Virus record (IMG/VR): IMGVR_UViG_3300031227_010065
Location: 1 to 23,355 of that record
Direction: 5' to 3' (one strand)
DNA: 23,355 nt
DNA from: a virus
The translations under genes were made by a program, and so were the position numbers. Positions 7,398 through 15,018 of this stretch are shown piece by piece. The notes below the pieces were generated by a model. The model made no database searches, was not told where the DNA came from, and saw only the letters and a program-made list of their open reading frames with translations. Each line of letters opens with the position of its first letter. Position 1 is the stretch's first letter.

Positions 7398-7866
7398 GCG
7401 GCTTGTGGCCTCCGCGCGGGCGACCGGGCTTTCGTCCCTTTCTGGATTTGGGCTTCTTCTCTGGCTTGGGCGGCTCGACTTCAGCATCTTCCGATTCGGA
7501 GTCGTCCGACTCGGCACCGATCACCGACTCGATGTGCGCATCGATCTGCTCATCGGCTTCCGCGTCCGGGTCATAGCGAGTAACCAGCGGCACGCCTCTC
7601 GGAACGGGCGGCGGCGCGGACTCTTCCGCGGCGTCAGCAGCCTCGGGCTCGTCGTAATCTGTCTCCGTGGGCACCTCGTCGATGATCGTGATTTGTGCAA
7701 CCGGCACCGGCAATATCTCCACGACCCCGCGTGCCGCAAGGAACGTCGCGCATCCATTCGGCATCATTGCGACTTCGTGCGTCTGGTAGGTGTAATGCCC
7801 CACGACCTGCGGCCCTTTCAGGCAGCGGATTTGCACAAGTTCTTCCTGACCCGGCTCGTCAACCAT
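7390..7866 (-). CDS. module protein with acidic middle and basic tail
   Basis: The protein has 158 residues; ATG at 7866 is preceded by GAGGAGG with 8 nt spacing. Residues ~8-52 contain the recurrent module (QIRCLKGPQVVGHYTY, then A-x2-L-A and GVVEILPVP). Residues ~65-128 are strongly acidic and Pro/Ala-rich, and the last ~28 residues are Lys/Arg/Gly-rich (KSRKGRKPGRPRGG). The basic tail could bind nucleic acid or an acidic capsid surface. It follows the portal gene by 13 nt. It lacks the Cys/His finger of the two downstream relatives. Function unknown; a minor head or head-completion protein is the best guess from position. Confidence 0.7.
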   Translation of the reverse strand: MVDEPGQEELVQIRCLKGPQVVGHYTYQTHEVAMMPNGCATFLAARGVVEILPVPVAQITIIDEVPTETDYDEPEAADAAEESAPPPVPRGVPLVTRYDPDAEADEQIDAHIESVIGAESDDSESEDAEVEPPKPEKKPKSRKGRKPGRPRGGHKPRG

Positions 7867-7879
7867 CTGGTTTTCCTCC

Positions 7880-9373
7880 TCAGACCTTCTCTCGGGCGTC
7901 TTTATTGCCCGCGCCCGGCAATTGGATTCGATCGTCCTTCCCGTCCCCGTTCTTGCCGGGTTCCTCCGGCGGTTGCTCTTCGCTGATCGTAATCCCGGAG
8001 ATCAGCGTATTCTTGGACGCATCGCTCATCCTTGTGAACTCGCGCAACACGACTTCGAGGTGCGGTCGCATCTCGGGGTAGCGCTCAAGAAGCGTGTCCA
8101 TTGTCTTTGCAAGCGCCATCTGCGTCTGAGCGCCCCGAAGCGCGTCGGTCGTGTTGATGTCAGCCATCCGAATCACGTAGCGAACGGAGTTGGGGTCTAT
8201 GCCCTTGAGGACAAGCTGACGATCGAAAAGTGTCGATAGCCCTTCCTTGAGGATCTGCTGACAGAACATCAACGTGCAGGCATAATGCTTGTCTTCCGCC
8301 TGCCCGCCGCCCTCGGACAGCTTCGGGATAGATCCCTCGAACGGGAAATACCGCTTCGGGATGCTGGTCGCGGTTATCAGACGGTCGATGAAATGCTCGA
8401 TATCCTTGATGTTCTGGAGTTGCGCGTTTTCGGGGTCGATCATTTCCACGCCGCCCCGCCCGGAACCATCATCCGGAATGTAGTAATCCGTGTTGATGCT
8501 CGTCGGGTCGTTCACCAGGTCAACGGTCGAGAGGTCCTGGTTAAACACAGGGCGCTTTGCCATCGCGTCCTTATACATGTTGATCGCGGACAACTGCTGA
8601 GGGACATTCCAGTCGGATCTCGTGGGCACCTTGTGGATTAGCTTTGCAAACGCGCGCACTATCCGCGCCGCGGCGGTCGAGTCCTCCGCCATATTGATTC
8701 GCTTCCAGTTGTGCCGCGCACAGCCCAGAAGCGGAGTCCCGATATACCCGTCGAGTTCCCCGAAAGGAAAGTGCAATACCTCCCATTCAGCGAACTGGAT
8801 CTGGTTTTTCGTGTCAGCCGGCGTGTTCTCGGGCCGTTGGAAGTAGCCGGGGAGCTTGTTTCCCTTGTCGTCCGTCATGGGCCACAGCGTATGCTCGGGC
8901 AACTCTTTCAAGCCCACGATATCCATCGTCTTGGAGTCGATGAGCACTTCGCGGAACTCGTTTCCCCATTTGACGAACCGCCGGACTATTTGCCATGCCT
9001 CTCCGCGCAGCTTCAGACGCCGCACCAGATCGTCGATCTCGCGTTGGGCGGTCTTGAGTGCGCGCTTGCCGGCATCACCTTCCGCCTGAACTGTCACCTC
9101 AAACGCATCGAGGGTGGGATCTTCCATCCCCACAGCACGATTAGCGATCGTGTTGAACGCGAACGACACAATCTCGTCCGCCCTATCCATCCGATGCAAA
9201 TCCTTGTGTATTTGAGTCCGCGCATACGACACCTGGAACTGCCTGGCGAGGATGGTTTCCAGCGTTGCCGCCGTTGCGCCCCGCCCGACCTCGGTGGTCT
9301 GTACGGGGTTTCTCCCCAGCAGTGCCGCGACTGCCGCCCGCGTTCTTGTTCGCGCCTGGCTAACTAGACTCAT
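7880..9373 (-). CDS. phage portal protein
   Basis: This 497-residue protein lies directly after the terminase/sigma block, the classical portal position. Portal-like features include the early segment DRADEIVSFAFNTIANRAV, a DUF-like hydrophobic core (EVLHFPFGELDGYIGTPLLG at ~210-230), a helical stem region, and SIPKRYFPFEG followed by QAEDKHYACTLMFCQQI at ~370-405, typical of the portal crown/wing region. The portal is the dodecameric vertex through which DNA is packaged by TerL. ATG at 9373 follows GGCGGGG; an in-frame GTG lies 3 nt upstream. It overlaps the sigma-factor stop by 14 nt. The C-terminus is charged (DDRIQLPGAG). Subfamily assignment is not possible by eye. Confidence 0.85.
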   Translation of the reverse strand: MSLVSQARTRTRAAVAALLGRNPVQTTEVGRGATAATLETILARQFQVSYARTQIHKDLHRMDRADEIVSFAFNTIANRAVGMEDPTLDAFEVTVQAEGDAGKRALKTAQREIDDLVRRLKLRGEAWQIVRRFVKWGNEFREVLIDSKTMDIVGLKELPEHTLWPMTDDKGNKLPGYFQRPENTPADTKNQIQFAEWEVLHFPFGELDGYIGTPLLGCARHNWKRINMAEDSTAAARIVRAFAKLIHKVPTRSDWNVPQQLSAINMYKDAMAKRPVFNQDLSTVDLVNDPTSINTDYYIPDDGSGRGGVEMIDPENAQLQNIKDIEHFIDRLITATSIPKRYFPFEGSIPKLSEGGGQAEDKHYACTLMFCQQILKEGLSTLFDRQLVLKGIDPNSVRYVIRMADINTTDALRGAQTQMALAKTMDTLLERYPEMRPHLEVVLREFTRMSDASKNTLISGITISEEQPPEEPGKNGDGKDDRIQLPGAGNKDAREKV

Positions 9374-10004
9374 CACACCCCGCCATACGTGCCATCTTTT
9401 CTATGATCTGCTCATGCCGTCGGCCTGCCCACGCTCCCGTGTAATTGTGCATCCGCCCGATGTCAACAAACCGCATCCTGCGCCGATAGCGCTGCTCGAT
9501 CAACTCCGCCTCGTCTTCCGGCAACTTTCCAATCAGGTCGCTCACCATAACGCGGTCAAGGCAAGCGTCCACATCGAATGTTTCGCTGAGTTTGTCGTCT
9601 AACTGTAGCGCGTCGAAGGACACAAGTTCGGGCGGATCGACGGCACCGCGCTGACACCGCCTGTAGTTGCTGCCCCCGTGGGTTCCGTGGTCCCGGATGT
9701 AATTCTTGATTGTGCCGTCAATCCGCGTGCATGCGTAGGTCGCGAAAGACGATTTGCCTCGGCATGGATCGTAGAGATCGACCGCGCTCACAAGCGCAGC
9801 CCACGCCGCCCCTGTGATGTCTCCCTCCTCCAACCCAACCGCCCTTACCACATCGCTCAGTTTTCGGGACCGGCTATATACAAGACCCTTGTAGCTCATA
9901 ATGAGCAGGTCGCGTGATTCCGGCGTGCGTAGTTGCCAATACCGCATCCACAGCGCCCGTTGGCCGGCATTTGTCGAGACTTTCTCCCAATCGATATCAG
10001 GCAT
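9360..10004 (-). CDS. phage-encoded sigma-70 family RNA polymerase sigma factor
   Basis: The protein has 214 residues. Residues ~30-106 match sigma region 2: RDLLIMSYKGLVYSRSRKL, a DI-x2-AAWAALVSAVDLYDP helix, then RGKSSFATYACTRIDGTI and NYIRD, the core-binding and -10-melting segment of FliA/SigD-like factors. After a linker, residues ~148-205 look like region 4: VSDLIGKLPEDEAELIEQRY followed by a candidate helix-turn-helix (FVDIGRMHNYTGAWAGRRHEQI). Region 3 is short or missing. It would redirect host RNA polymerase to phage promoters. The ATG overlaps the terL stop (TGATG), with GGAGG ~11 nt upstream. Position between terL and portal is unusual for a sigma factor. A catalytically unrelated head-assembly role is unlikely given both regions. 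Confidence 0.82.
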   Translation of the reverse strand: MPDIDWEKVSTNAGQRALWMRYWQLRTPESRDLLIMSYKGLVYSRSRKLSDVVRAVGLEEGDITGAAWAALVSAVDLYDPCRGKSSFATYACTRIDGTIKNYIRDHGTHGGSNYRRCQRGAVDPPELVSFDALQLDDKLSETFDVDACLDRVMVSDLIGKLPEDEAELIEQRYRRRMRFVDIGRMHNYTGAWAGRRHEQIIEKMARMAGCDESS

Positions 10005-11632
10005 CAGGCAGCGGCCTCCATGACGGCGGCGTAGTTCTCCGCGAACGCATCGGCCGTGTCGACGAAGCACAGACACATGGCGTCGAAGTCGTCCGGAGAC
10101 AAGCCGATCCTGGCGCGGATTTTGTCTTTGGATTCAATGCGATACCGTCCGTTTCTGGAGTAGTCCCACTTGATAAGCGGCGCCTGGTTCTCGAAATCTT
10201 CCCCGGCCTCGCCAAGTCGCGTCATGTCGATGCTGCCTTGGGCAAACCGTTCCGCTAGAGCGAATGCGAGTTCGGCGCGCTGATTCTCGTATTTCTCGAC
10301 GCTGACGGCCTTCTCGCTGACCTGGATAGCAAGCACCCGCCCCACGGAGAGTTCGCCGTCGTTCTGTAGTCCCTGGAGTCCAGCCGCCACGCCCGATCCA
10401 ATACCGATCGCATCGACCGCGACCGTGCCGACCCGATACCCCTGTATGTGCAGCTTCCTGCAAAACGCCGCCGTGCGCCTGATCGTAAACTCGGTGTCGC
10501 GCCCATACCACTTCTCGCGCGCGATCACACACGGGCCGCGCCGCGCAAACAGCACGCAGGCATCCCCGCCTTGATAGGCAACGTCCAGTCCTATATCAAC
10601 GCTTGAAAGTTCGTCGATGGGTATCGGCGCGCGCGTCCGGGCATAGACAACCTGCGCGAATGTGATGAGGACGTCCGGGCCTTCCTGCGGAAACTCGCCC
10701 AAAACTCGGCACATGAACGTAGCAGACGGCCGATACCATTGGCCGCTCTGTTTGGGATACTCGAAATCGACAGCGGGATCTACATCAGCCGCCGTGATCG
10801 GCGTGCAATACTTCGCTATCCGTTTCTCGACCCATTGGCGAGACACCGCACCCGGGAATATCTGCTTGCCGTGCACGACGTTCGGGTGATCGAGACAACT
10901 GATCTTCAGTTGAGCCCAGCCGGAACCGGACTTGAATGCGTCGTAGAAGTCACCGGAGGGATTGATCGGGTTGCCAAGCGCGAGGATCTTGTTGCCCGGC
11001 ACGGTGCACATGTTCTCGGTTTCCTCCCACACAAAGGGAGGAATGCCGGTCGCCTCATCGAAAACGAAGAGCATGTTCGGGCCGTGCTTGCCACGAAACC
11101 GGTCGCCCTTGTCTGTTGAAAACCCGGTCGCATACCAGTGGGGAGACACCCGCCAGAAAGGTTTCGCCGGAAGCAGACCCTTGAACAAGGGCACCTTGGC
11201 GCCCGCCGCCTGCTTGCGGATCTCCATCCAGATCTCGTTTATGACCTGCTCGGTAGACGGAGCGGTCGTAACGATTATCGCCGGATCAAATGCATGCAGA
11301 AACCATATAACGGCGCCCGCCACACCGTGCGTTTTCCCTACCGAGTGCCCTGCTTTTGCGGCAACTCTATCATAGTCCCGGATCAGGTGGCACAACTGGA
11401 TCTGCTTGCTCCACCAGGTCACTCCCAGCACTTCGCTCGCAAACTTTTCCGGGCAGTTCCGGTATTTCCTGAACGGGTTGTGTTGATCCGTCTTCGCTTC
11501 CGAGCGGAATGTCGAAACATACTTCTTTTTCAGTTGCTCGTATAGTTCCGCGAGCGCTTCCTCGGGCATCTCCTCCCAATTGGGCGGTAATAGATCCGAG
11601 AAGTCTTGTAATGCCGGATTTGAGTTCGTCAC
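10004..11632 (-). CDS. terL: terminase large subunit
   Basis: This 542-residue DNA-packaging motor has both expected domains. The N-terminal ATPase has Walker A AKAGHSVGKT (92-101) and Walker B MLFVFDEAT (187-195, catalytic Glu following Asp), then a coupling segment ILALGNPINPSG at ~216-227. The C-terminal RNase H-like nuclease has acidic residues in VDIGLDVAYQGGD (D346, D350), VAVDAIGIGSGV (D407) and SPDDFDAM (~516-523). It binds the portal and cleaves and translocates DNA. The start is GTG with only a weak purine-rich site, and the first ~263 nt overlap the small-subunit candidate in another frame; translational coupling is plausible. Confidence 0.95.
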   Translation of the reverse strand: MTNSNPALQDFSDLLPPNWEEMPEEALAELYEQLKKKYVSTFRSEAKTDQHNPFRKYRNCPEKFASEVLGVTWWSKQIQLCHLIRDYDRVAAKAGHSVGKTHGVAGAVIWFLHAFDPAIIVTTAPSTEQVINEIWMEIRKQAAGAKVPLFKGLLPAKPFWRVSPHWYATGFSTDKGDRFRGKHGPNMLFVFDEATGIPPFVWEETENMCTVPGNKILALGNPINPSGDFYDAFKSGSGWAQLKISCLDHPNVVHGKQIFPGAVSRQWVEKRIAKYCTPITAADVDPAVDFEYPKQSGQWYRPSATFMCRVLGEFPQEGPDVLITFAQVVYARTRAPIPIDELSSVDIGLDVAYQGGDACVLFARRGPCVIAREKWYGRDTEFTIRRTAAFCRKLHIQGYRVGTVAVDAIGIGSGVAAGLQGLQNDGELSVGRVLAIQVSEKAVSVEKYENQRAELAFALAERFAQGSIDMTRLGEAGEDFENQAPLIKWDYSRNGRYRIESKDKIRARIGLSPDDFDAMCLCFVDTADAFAENYAAVMEAAA

Positions 11633-12080
11633 GTTTGCTCTCTAGCGCCGGTGCCTCGATCTCTTCGGCCTGCTTCTCAAGGTCCATCCCGAGCTTGTAT
11701 AGCTTTATGGCGTTGTCGACCGTGATATCTTTGGCGCCGTCAAGTGCCTTGGCTGCCGCTACTCGGAACTTGTTGGCCGCATCTCGGATCTCGCGCACGA
11801 AGTCCTTCCGCGCGTCGAGTTCGGCGATGGGTTGGATGCCGGCGGACATGAACTTGTCGTAGGCTTGGGCACGTCCGACCCAGTTATACTTGCGATACCA
11901 GCCCTCGATCGTCGGGGTCTTGATCCCACGCAGACGCGCAAGATCAGACTTGAACCTGCGCCCGCCGGGTTTGCCGTGATCGTGGCTCTTGCCGCATTTG
12001 GGTAGTTCGAGGTATTGACTGAAGGCTTCGTAGGCGGTGTCGGTTTCGTTGTCGAGTCTTTCCCAGGGTTGCCGATCCAT
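11370..12080 (-). CDS. probable terminase small subunit
   Basis: This is a 236-residue protein. Its N-terminus reads MDRQPWERLDNETDTAYEAF, then FKSDLARLRGIKTPTIEGWY and a RKYNWVGRAQAYD segment. In phage genomes the pattern PWER..ET..AY.AF plus W-x3-Y-x-W-x2-R-x3-Y-D marks a DNA-binding helix-turn-helix protein found just before terL. A long helical region (~85-155) would serve oligomerisation. It would recognise packaging sites and load TerL. ATG at 12080 overlaps the upstream stop as TAATG. From ~residue 150 onward the frame overlaps the terL reading frame and looks low in family character; there is simply no earlier stop. Confidence 0.75.
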   Translation of the reverse strand: MDRQPWERLDNETDTAYEAFSQYLELPKCGKSHDHGKPGGRRFKSDLARLRGIKTPTIEGWYRKYNWVGRAQAYDKFMSAGIQPIAELDARKDFVREIRDAANKFRVAAAKALDGAKDITVDNAIKLYKLGMDLEKQAEEIEAPALESKRDELKSGITRLLGSITAQLGGDARGSARGTIRATEKEVCFDIPLGSEDGSTQPVQEIPELPGKVCERSAGSDLVEQADPVVPPDPGL

Positions 12081-12298
12081 TATTGAGTCATCATCCCGGC
12101 TTTGCGTTCTACCAGGCGCAGAAAGCAATATTCCACTACGCGACCACGCTGTGTGTCCGTCTGGACAATAGCTCTATCGGACGTATGGTCGCGCAATGTG
12201 CCCTGCAACCTCTCGTGAGGCCCGGCCGTAACGACCACGGTGTCCCCATCCTGGAGTTTGTTGCCCTCGCAGTCGACGCCGACCCATCTTTCCTCCAT
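12080..12298 (-). CDS. small KOW-like protein
   Basis: This is a 72-residue protein (MEERWVGVDC...). Residues ~16-60 resemble a KOW/SH3-like barrel: LQDGDTVVVTAGPHERLQG, with Gly-rich turn, then RAIVQTD and YCFLRLVE strands. KOW folds bind RNA or RNA polymerase in NusG and ribosomal proteins; here the link is only structural resemblance. ATG at 12298 lies 11 nt after a perfect AGGAGG (12310-12315); an in-frame TTG at 12307 is too close to it. It is the second gene of the packaging operon. The 119-nt gap upstream shows an AT-rich TATATATA run but no convincing -35. Confidence 0.55.
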   Translation of the reverse strand: MEERWVGVDCEGNKLQDGDTVVVTAGPHERLQGTLRDHTSDRAIVQTDTQRGRVVEYCFLRLVERKAGMMTQ

Positions 12299-12417
12299 TA
12301 CACGCAAAGCCTCCTATATATACACGGTAAAGAGGCCGGTTTTGAGCGTGGAGCGAAGATACAGGGTGACGAAAGTCATAAAAGAAACATAGAGTAGTGG
12401 GGAATAGTGGTAAAGAG

Positions 12418-12594
12418 TTACCGGGTCTTGTCGGGGGTTACATCGAGAAGACGACCGCATTCCGCGCACACGGCGGCGATCTTGGTGCCGGGCTTGCCGT
12501 CCCGCTTCTTGGTGAGGATCTGTGTCCTACGCTTCCGAGCAGTGGAGTGTAGTGGGCAGGGGTTGTGACGTTCAAGGAATCCGGGGGCAGACAT
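12418..12594 (-). CDS. 58-residue zinc-ribbon-like protein
   Basis: This small ORF begins at ATG 12594, preceded by GGGAGGT with 5-nt spacing, and ends with TAA at 12418. The protein begins MSAPGFLERHNPCPLHSTA, continues with a basic stretch (RKRRTQILTKKRDGKPGTK) and ends with AAVCAECGRLLDV. Cys13-x2-His16 and Cys43-x2-Cys46 could bind one zinc. It is the first gene downstream of the strong promoter, so it is likely highly transcribed. Nucleic-acid binding is a guess from the basic centre. Confidence 0.65.
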   Translation of the reverse strand: MSAPGFLERHNPCPLHSTARKRRTQILTKKRDGKPGTKIAAVCAECGRLLDVTPDKTR

Positions 12595-12617
12595 AGTTAC
12601 CTCCCGTACAAGCTAAT

Positions 12618-12640
12618 GGGGGCGGTAACGAGCCGCCCCC
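12618..12640 (-). promoter_or_regulatory. GC-rich hairpin in the 5' leader
   Basis: GGGGGCGG (12618-12625) pairs with CCGCCCCC (12633-12640) around a 7-nt loop. It sits 24 nt above the 58-residue gene and ~70 nt below the predicted transcription start. No U-run follows, so it is more likely an mRNA-stabilising or attenuating stem than a terminator. A weaker 5-bp stem lies at 12668-12683. Confidence 0.55.
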
Positions 12641-12706
12641 CACACAAACGGAGAACTCACACAATTCCCGGCTAAGGCGCCGGAGTTGAGGGGTTCATCC
12701 GCCAAT

Positions 12707-12736
12707 ATCATACACCAAATCCGGGTCATTTGTCAA
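12707..12736 (-). promoter_or_regulatory. sigma-70 promoter for packaging/head operon
   Basis: On the minus strand a perfect -35 TTGACA (12731-12736) is followed by an 18-nt spacer and -10 TATGAT (12707-12712, five of six to consensus). The -35 contains the TGA stop of the upstream gene. Transcription would start near 12700 and enter the 58-residue gene, TerS, TerL, sigma factor, portal and capsid. The match is to the host housekeeping sigma, not to an evident phage-specific class. Confidence 0.8.
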
Positions 12737-13503
12737 TACTCCAACGCCCCTTCTCTCCGCGCCAGCGCTATCCCTTCGATCTTCCCCGGCGCAAAGCAAC
12801 ACGGGTGCGCCGATACGTGCCCTGATTCCTCGTGCGGCGGGCCACCCTCCAGGAAAACACAGTCGGAAACGCCGGTCAACAACCAATCGGCAGTGAAACC
12901 CATGCCCTCGCCGTGCTTGTCCCTTACAGCATCCGCGAGCCGCCGCGTGCGCTGTAACACGAGGTGCATCCAGGCGAGCACCTGTCCGTCGCAATCCTGA
13001 AACGTGAGCGGCCGTTGCGGGTAGTAGTTACTAATGCCAATGATCCCGTACCTATAGTCTACAAACACCCGACACTCTACGGGATAATCGTCAGCTCGCG
13101 GAGTATCCATCCACGGCCTCACGCAAAGCCGCGTCGTAGTAGTGTTGCCCGCGGTACAATCCATTACGCGCGAATCATCACAGGTAAGCTCATAGTAGTC
13201 AGAATCCCACTCCCAGCCATTCCCCGCTGCTTCCTTCGCCATCGAGTTCGAGCAGCACTCCCATCTCGCGCTGAACCTGTGTCCCGCTTTGAGTCGTTTG
13301 AGCTTTTCGGACTCATACCACCTGAACGCCGCATCCAACTGACGCGTAGGACCGGAACCCGGGCCATTCAACGCTATGTATATCTGCTCGATCGGAAACT
13401 CGGGCGAGAACATCGCGGACACATGCGGAATACCCGCATTCTTGCATAACTCCAACCACGGCCCCAGCGGAACCATCATCTGTCGTTTCTCAAGATCGGT
13501 CAT
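12733..13503 (-). CDS. conserved phage protein, possibly ATP-grasp-like, unknown function
   Basis: The protein has 256 residues. The pattern WLELCKNAGIPHVSAMFS near the start, then W-x-CCS, a DDSRVMD segment, VRPWMDTP, PVECRVFVDYRYGIIGISNY and YPQRPL is one I associate with an uncharacterised family recurring in phage genomes. The RPW...E-RVFV...G-I-S-YY layout is reminiscent of CDC123/ATP-grasp-type folds, but I do not see a clear nucleotide-binding signature. ATG overlaps the nucleotidyltransferase stop as ATGA, so the two genes are coupled. It is the last gene before the strong promoter. Confidence 0.75.
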   Translation of the reverse strand: MTDLEKRQMMVPLGPWLELCKNAGIPHVSAMFSPEFPIEQIYIALNGPGSGPTRQLDAAFRWYESEKLKRLKAGHRFSARWECCSNSMAKEAAGNGWEWDSDYYELTCDDSRVMDCTAGNTTTTRLCVRPWMDTPRADDYPVECRVFVDYRYGIIGISNYYPQRPLTFQDCDGQVLAWMHLVLQRTRRLADAVRDKHGEGMGFTADWLLTGVSDCVFLEGGPPHEESGHVSAHPCCFAPGKIEGIALARREGALEY

Positions 13504-14285
13504 GGAAACCTCCGTTTGGCCTCTTCGTAAGCCTCTACTGTCCCGATGTCAATCATCGATTCGTTTCTGTCTATCGGCAGGCACCAGATATCCCGCTTGT
13601 CTTGCAGCATCAGGCCGATTGTATCCGTGATCTGGCGCTCGCCGCCTGCCCCGGGCGCGGTGCGTTCGATATAATCGAAAACGGATGGGTCAAACACATA
13701 GCGTCCGGCGATCGCAAAGTCGCTCGGGGCGTTCGCGGGATCTGGCTTCTCGACAATCGCTTCGGCCCGAAACACCGGGAACGTCTCCAAGTTCGGCTTC
13801 ACGACGCCATAGCGAAACAGTTCCTCGCGCGGCTTCTTTTCGACCATCACCATGCCGAACACACTTGCGGACACATCTATCATCCGGCGCAACGGCACGT
13901 AGTCCCGACCCGTGTCGATTATCGTGTCACCCAGCGCCACGGCAAACGGCTCTACCTTGCCAACATACTCCTTCGCGCGGTAGATAGCGCCCGCCAGCCC
14001 GTTCTGCTTCCGCTGAAGAATATAGCCAACCGTCATTCCAAGCACCGACCTGCCGAAGCGCTCGCGGAACCCGTCTATCTTGTCGCGCGATAGCACCAAC
14101 AGGACATCATGAATCCCAGACGCGGCAAGCTCTTCCATCACGTGTTCGATAACCGGCTTTCCGCCCAACGGCAGCATTTCCTTGGCCTTGCCCGGTTCCA
14201 ACAGCGATGCCAACCTGGTTCCACGCCCGGCCGCGGGAACCACGGCAGTTGTGACTCTATGGCGATGCTTATACCTCATCGCCAT
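13500..14285 (-). CDS. sugar-1-phosphate nucleotidyltransferase (GalU/HddC-like)
   Basis: This enzyme of ~261 residues has the GT-A pyrophosphorylase signature: AVVPAAGRGTRL followed by GKAKEMLPLGGKPVIEHV (~15-48). The Lys of KEMLP is the phosphate-binding residue. Further features are QNGLAGAI at ~94-101, the metal site ALGDT at ~117-121, GVV (~160), VEKPDP (~178) and GRYVF...PGAGGERQITDTI (~194-223), which is close to bacterial GalU. It would join a sugar-1-phosphate to a nucleotide. GalU makes UDP-glucose, but pairing with a heptose-type kinase and a GDP-sugar-type SDR leaves a GDP- or other NDP-heptose/hexose possible. The start is ATG 14285 or 14279 after GAGAGGG. It overlaps the upstream gene by 17 nt. 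Confidence 0.9.
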   Translation of the reverse strand: MAMRYKHRHRVTTAVVPAAGRGTRLASLLEPGKAKEMLPLGGKPVIEHVMEELAASGIHDVLLVLSRDKIDGFRERFGRSVLGMTVGYILQRKQNGLAGAIYRAKEYVGKVEPFAVALGDTIIDTGRDYVPLRRMIDVSASVFGMVMVEKKPREELFRYGVVKPNLETFPVFRAEAIVEKPDPANAPSDFAIAGRYVFDPSVFDYIERTAPGAGGERQITDTIGLMLQDKRDIWCLPIDRNESMIDIGTVEAYEEAKRRFP

Positions 14286-15018
14286 TCGCCCTCTCGCACT
14301 CAGCTTTGTGCTCGCACTCATCGCAGTCCGAGAACGGGTATTCCTTGCACCGCTCGATCAGTGTGCTGATATGCTCATTTCTTATCGGCACATGCCCGAT
14401 CGGAATCGCATTGGACTCCAGTTTCCGGATCGCCTTCGCGACGGGCGCCAGGCAACCATCGTTGGGCACTTTGGGCATCGGCAGACCGTAGTTCTCCCAC
14501 ACCTGCTTGATCTCATCGAACTTCGCCGCGGGTAGAGCCTTTTGCCCTTCGGAAACACGCAGGTCCGAAACCGCGCGCCGAAGCTCTTTCGTGTTCCAGC
14601 CCTCTTCCTCTGCCTGCGTCAGCAACGCATCCTGCTGATCGGGTTCGCACGCCGCCACTTCCATGTGATGACTGAAACTGAGGCTTTCCCTGCGTCTCTT
14701 CATCGGGATCGCGGCGCACACCCAGGCGTAGTTCCGTAGCGTCTGATACTCAAACTCAGTGCTGTCGCCATCGAACGCCTGGGAATACTTCTCTCCATAC
14801 GTCTCCTCACCCCAGTTCAGCCAATCACCAAGCACAAACCCGATCGCGCGGTTCATCTCACGCATGTAGGTCCCGACCTGCTCCCATTCATCGAAATCGA
14901 GTTTCTTCTTGACCACCAACCCGGTCCGCCGGCACGAAATCTTGCTCCATGCGGTACCTGTGCTCGCGGGCACATGGGTCTGCGCCTCTTCGTTTTCAAC
15001 TATCGCATTCTCAGACAT
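14269..15018 (-). CDS. conserved phage protein with LSFSHH motif, possible regulator
   Basis: The protein has 249 residues; ATG at 15018 follows GGAGGCGAGG. Residues ~33-170 contain LDFDEWEQVGTYMREMNRAI, then FVLGDWLNWGEETYG, YQTLRNYAWVC, SLSFSHHMEVA, DALLTQAEEEGW and ELRRAV. I recall this series of motifs from uncharacterised phage and actinobacterial genes resembling ParB-associated or DNA-binding proteins; the LSFSHH-x-EVA plus W-x2-[KR]-ELR pattern is typical. The C-terminal end holds a Cys cluster (DCDECEHKAEC) that could bind metal. No catalytic site is evident. It overlaps the nucleotidyltransferase start, but functional linkage is not implied. Confidence 0.7.
   Translation of the reverse strand: MSENAIVENEEAQTHVPASTGTAWSKISCRRTGLVVKKKLDFDEWEQVGTYMREMNRAIGFVLGDWLNWGEETYGEKYSQAFDGDSTEFEYQTLRNYAWVCAAIPMKRRRESLSFSHHMEVAACEPDQQDALLTQAEEEGWNTKELRRAVSDLRVSEGQKALPAAKFDEIKQVWENYGLPMPKVPNDGCLAPVAKAIRKLESNAIPIGHVPIRNEHISTLIERCKEYPFSDCDECEHKAECERANGDEV

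Noticed and set aside
12308-12417. Second promoter from the TATATATA run before the KOW-like gene
   Set aside because: No -35 at suitable distance, and the run lies almost on top of the ribosome site.
12618-12640. Intrinsic terminator before the packaging operon
   Set aside because: The stem is strong but no T-run follows on either strand, and it lies downstream of the promoter in the leader.
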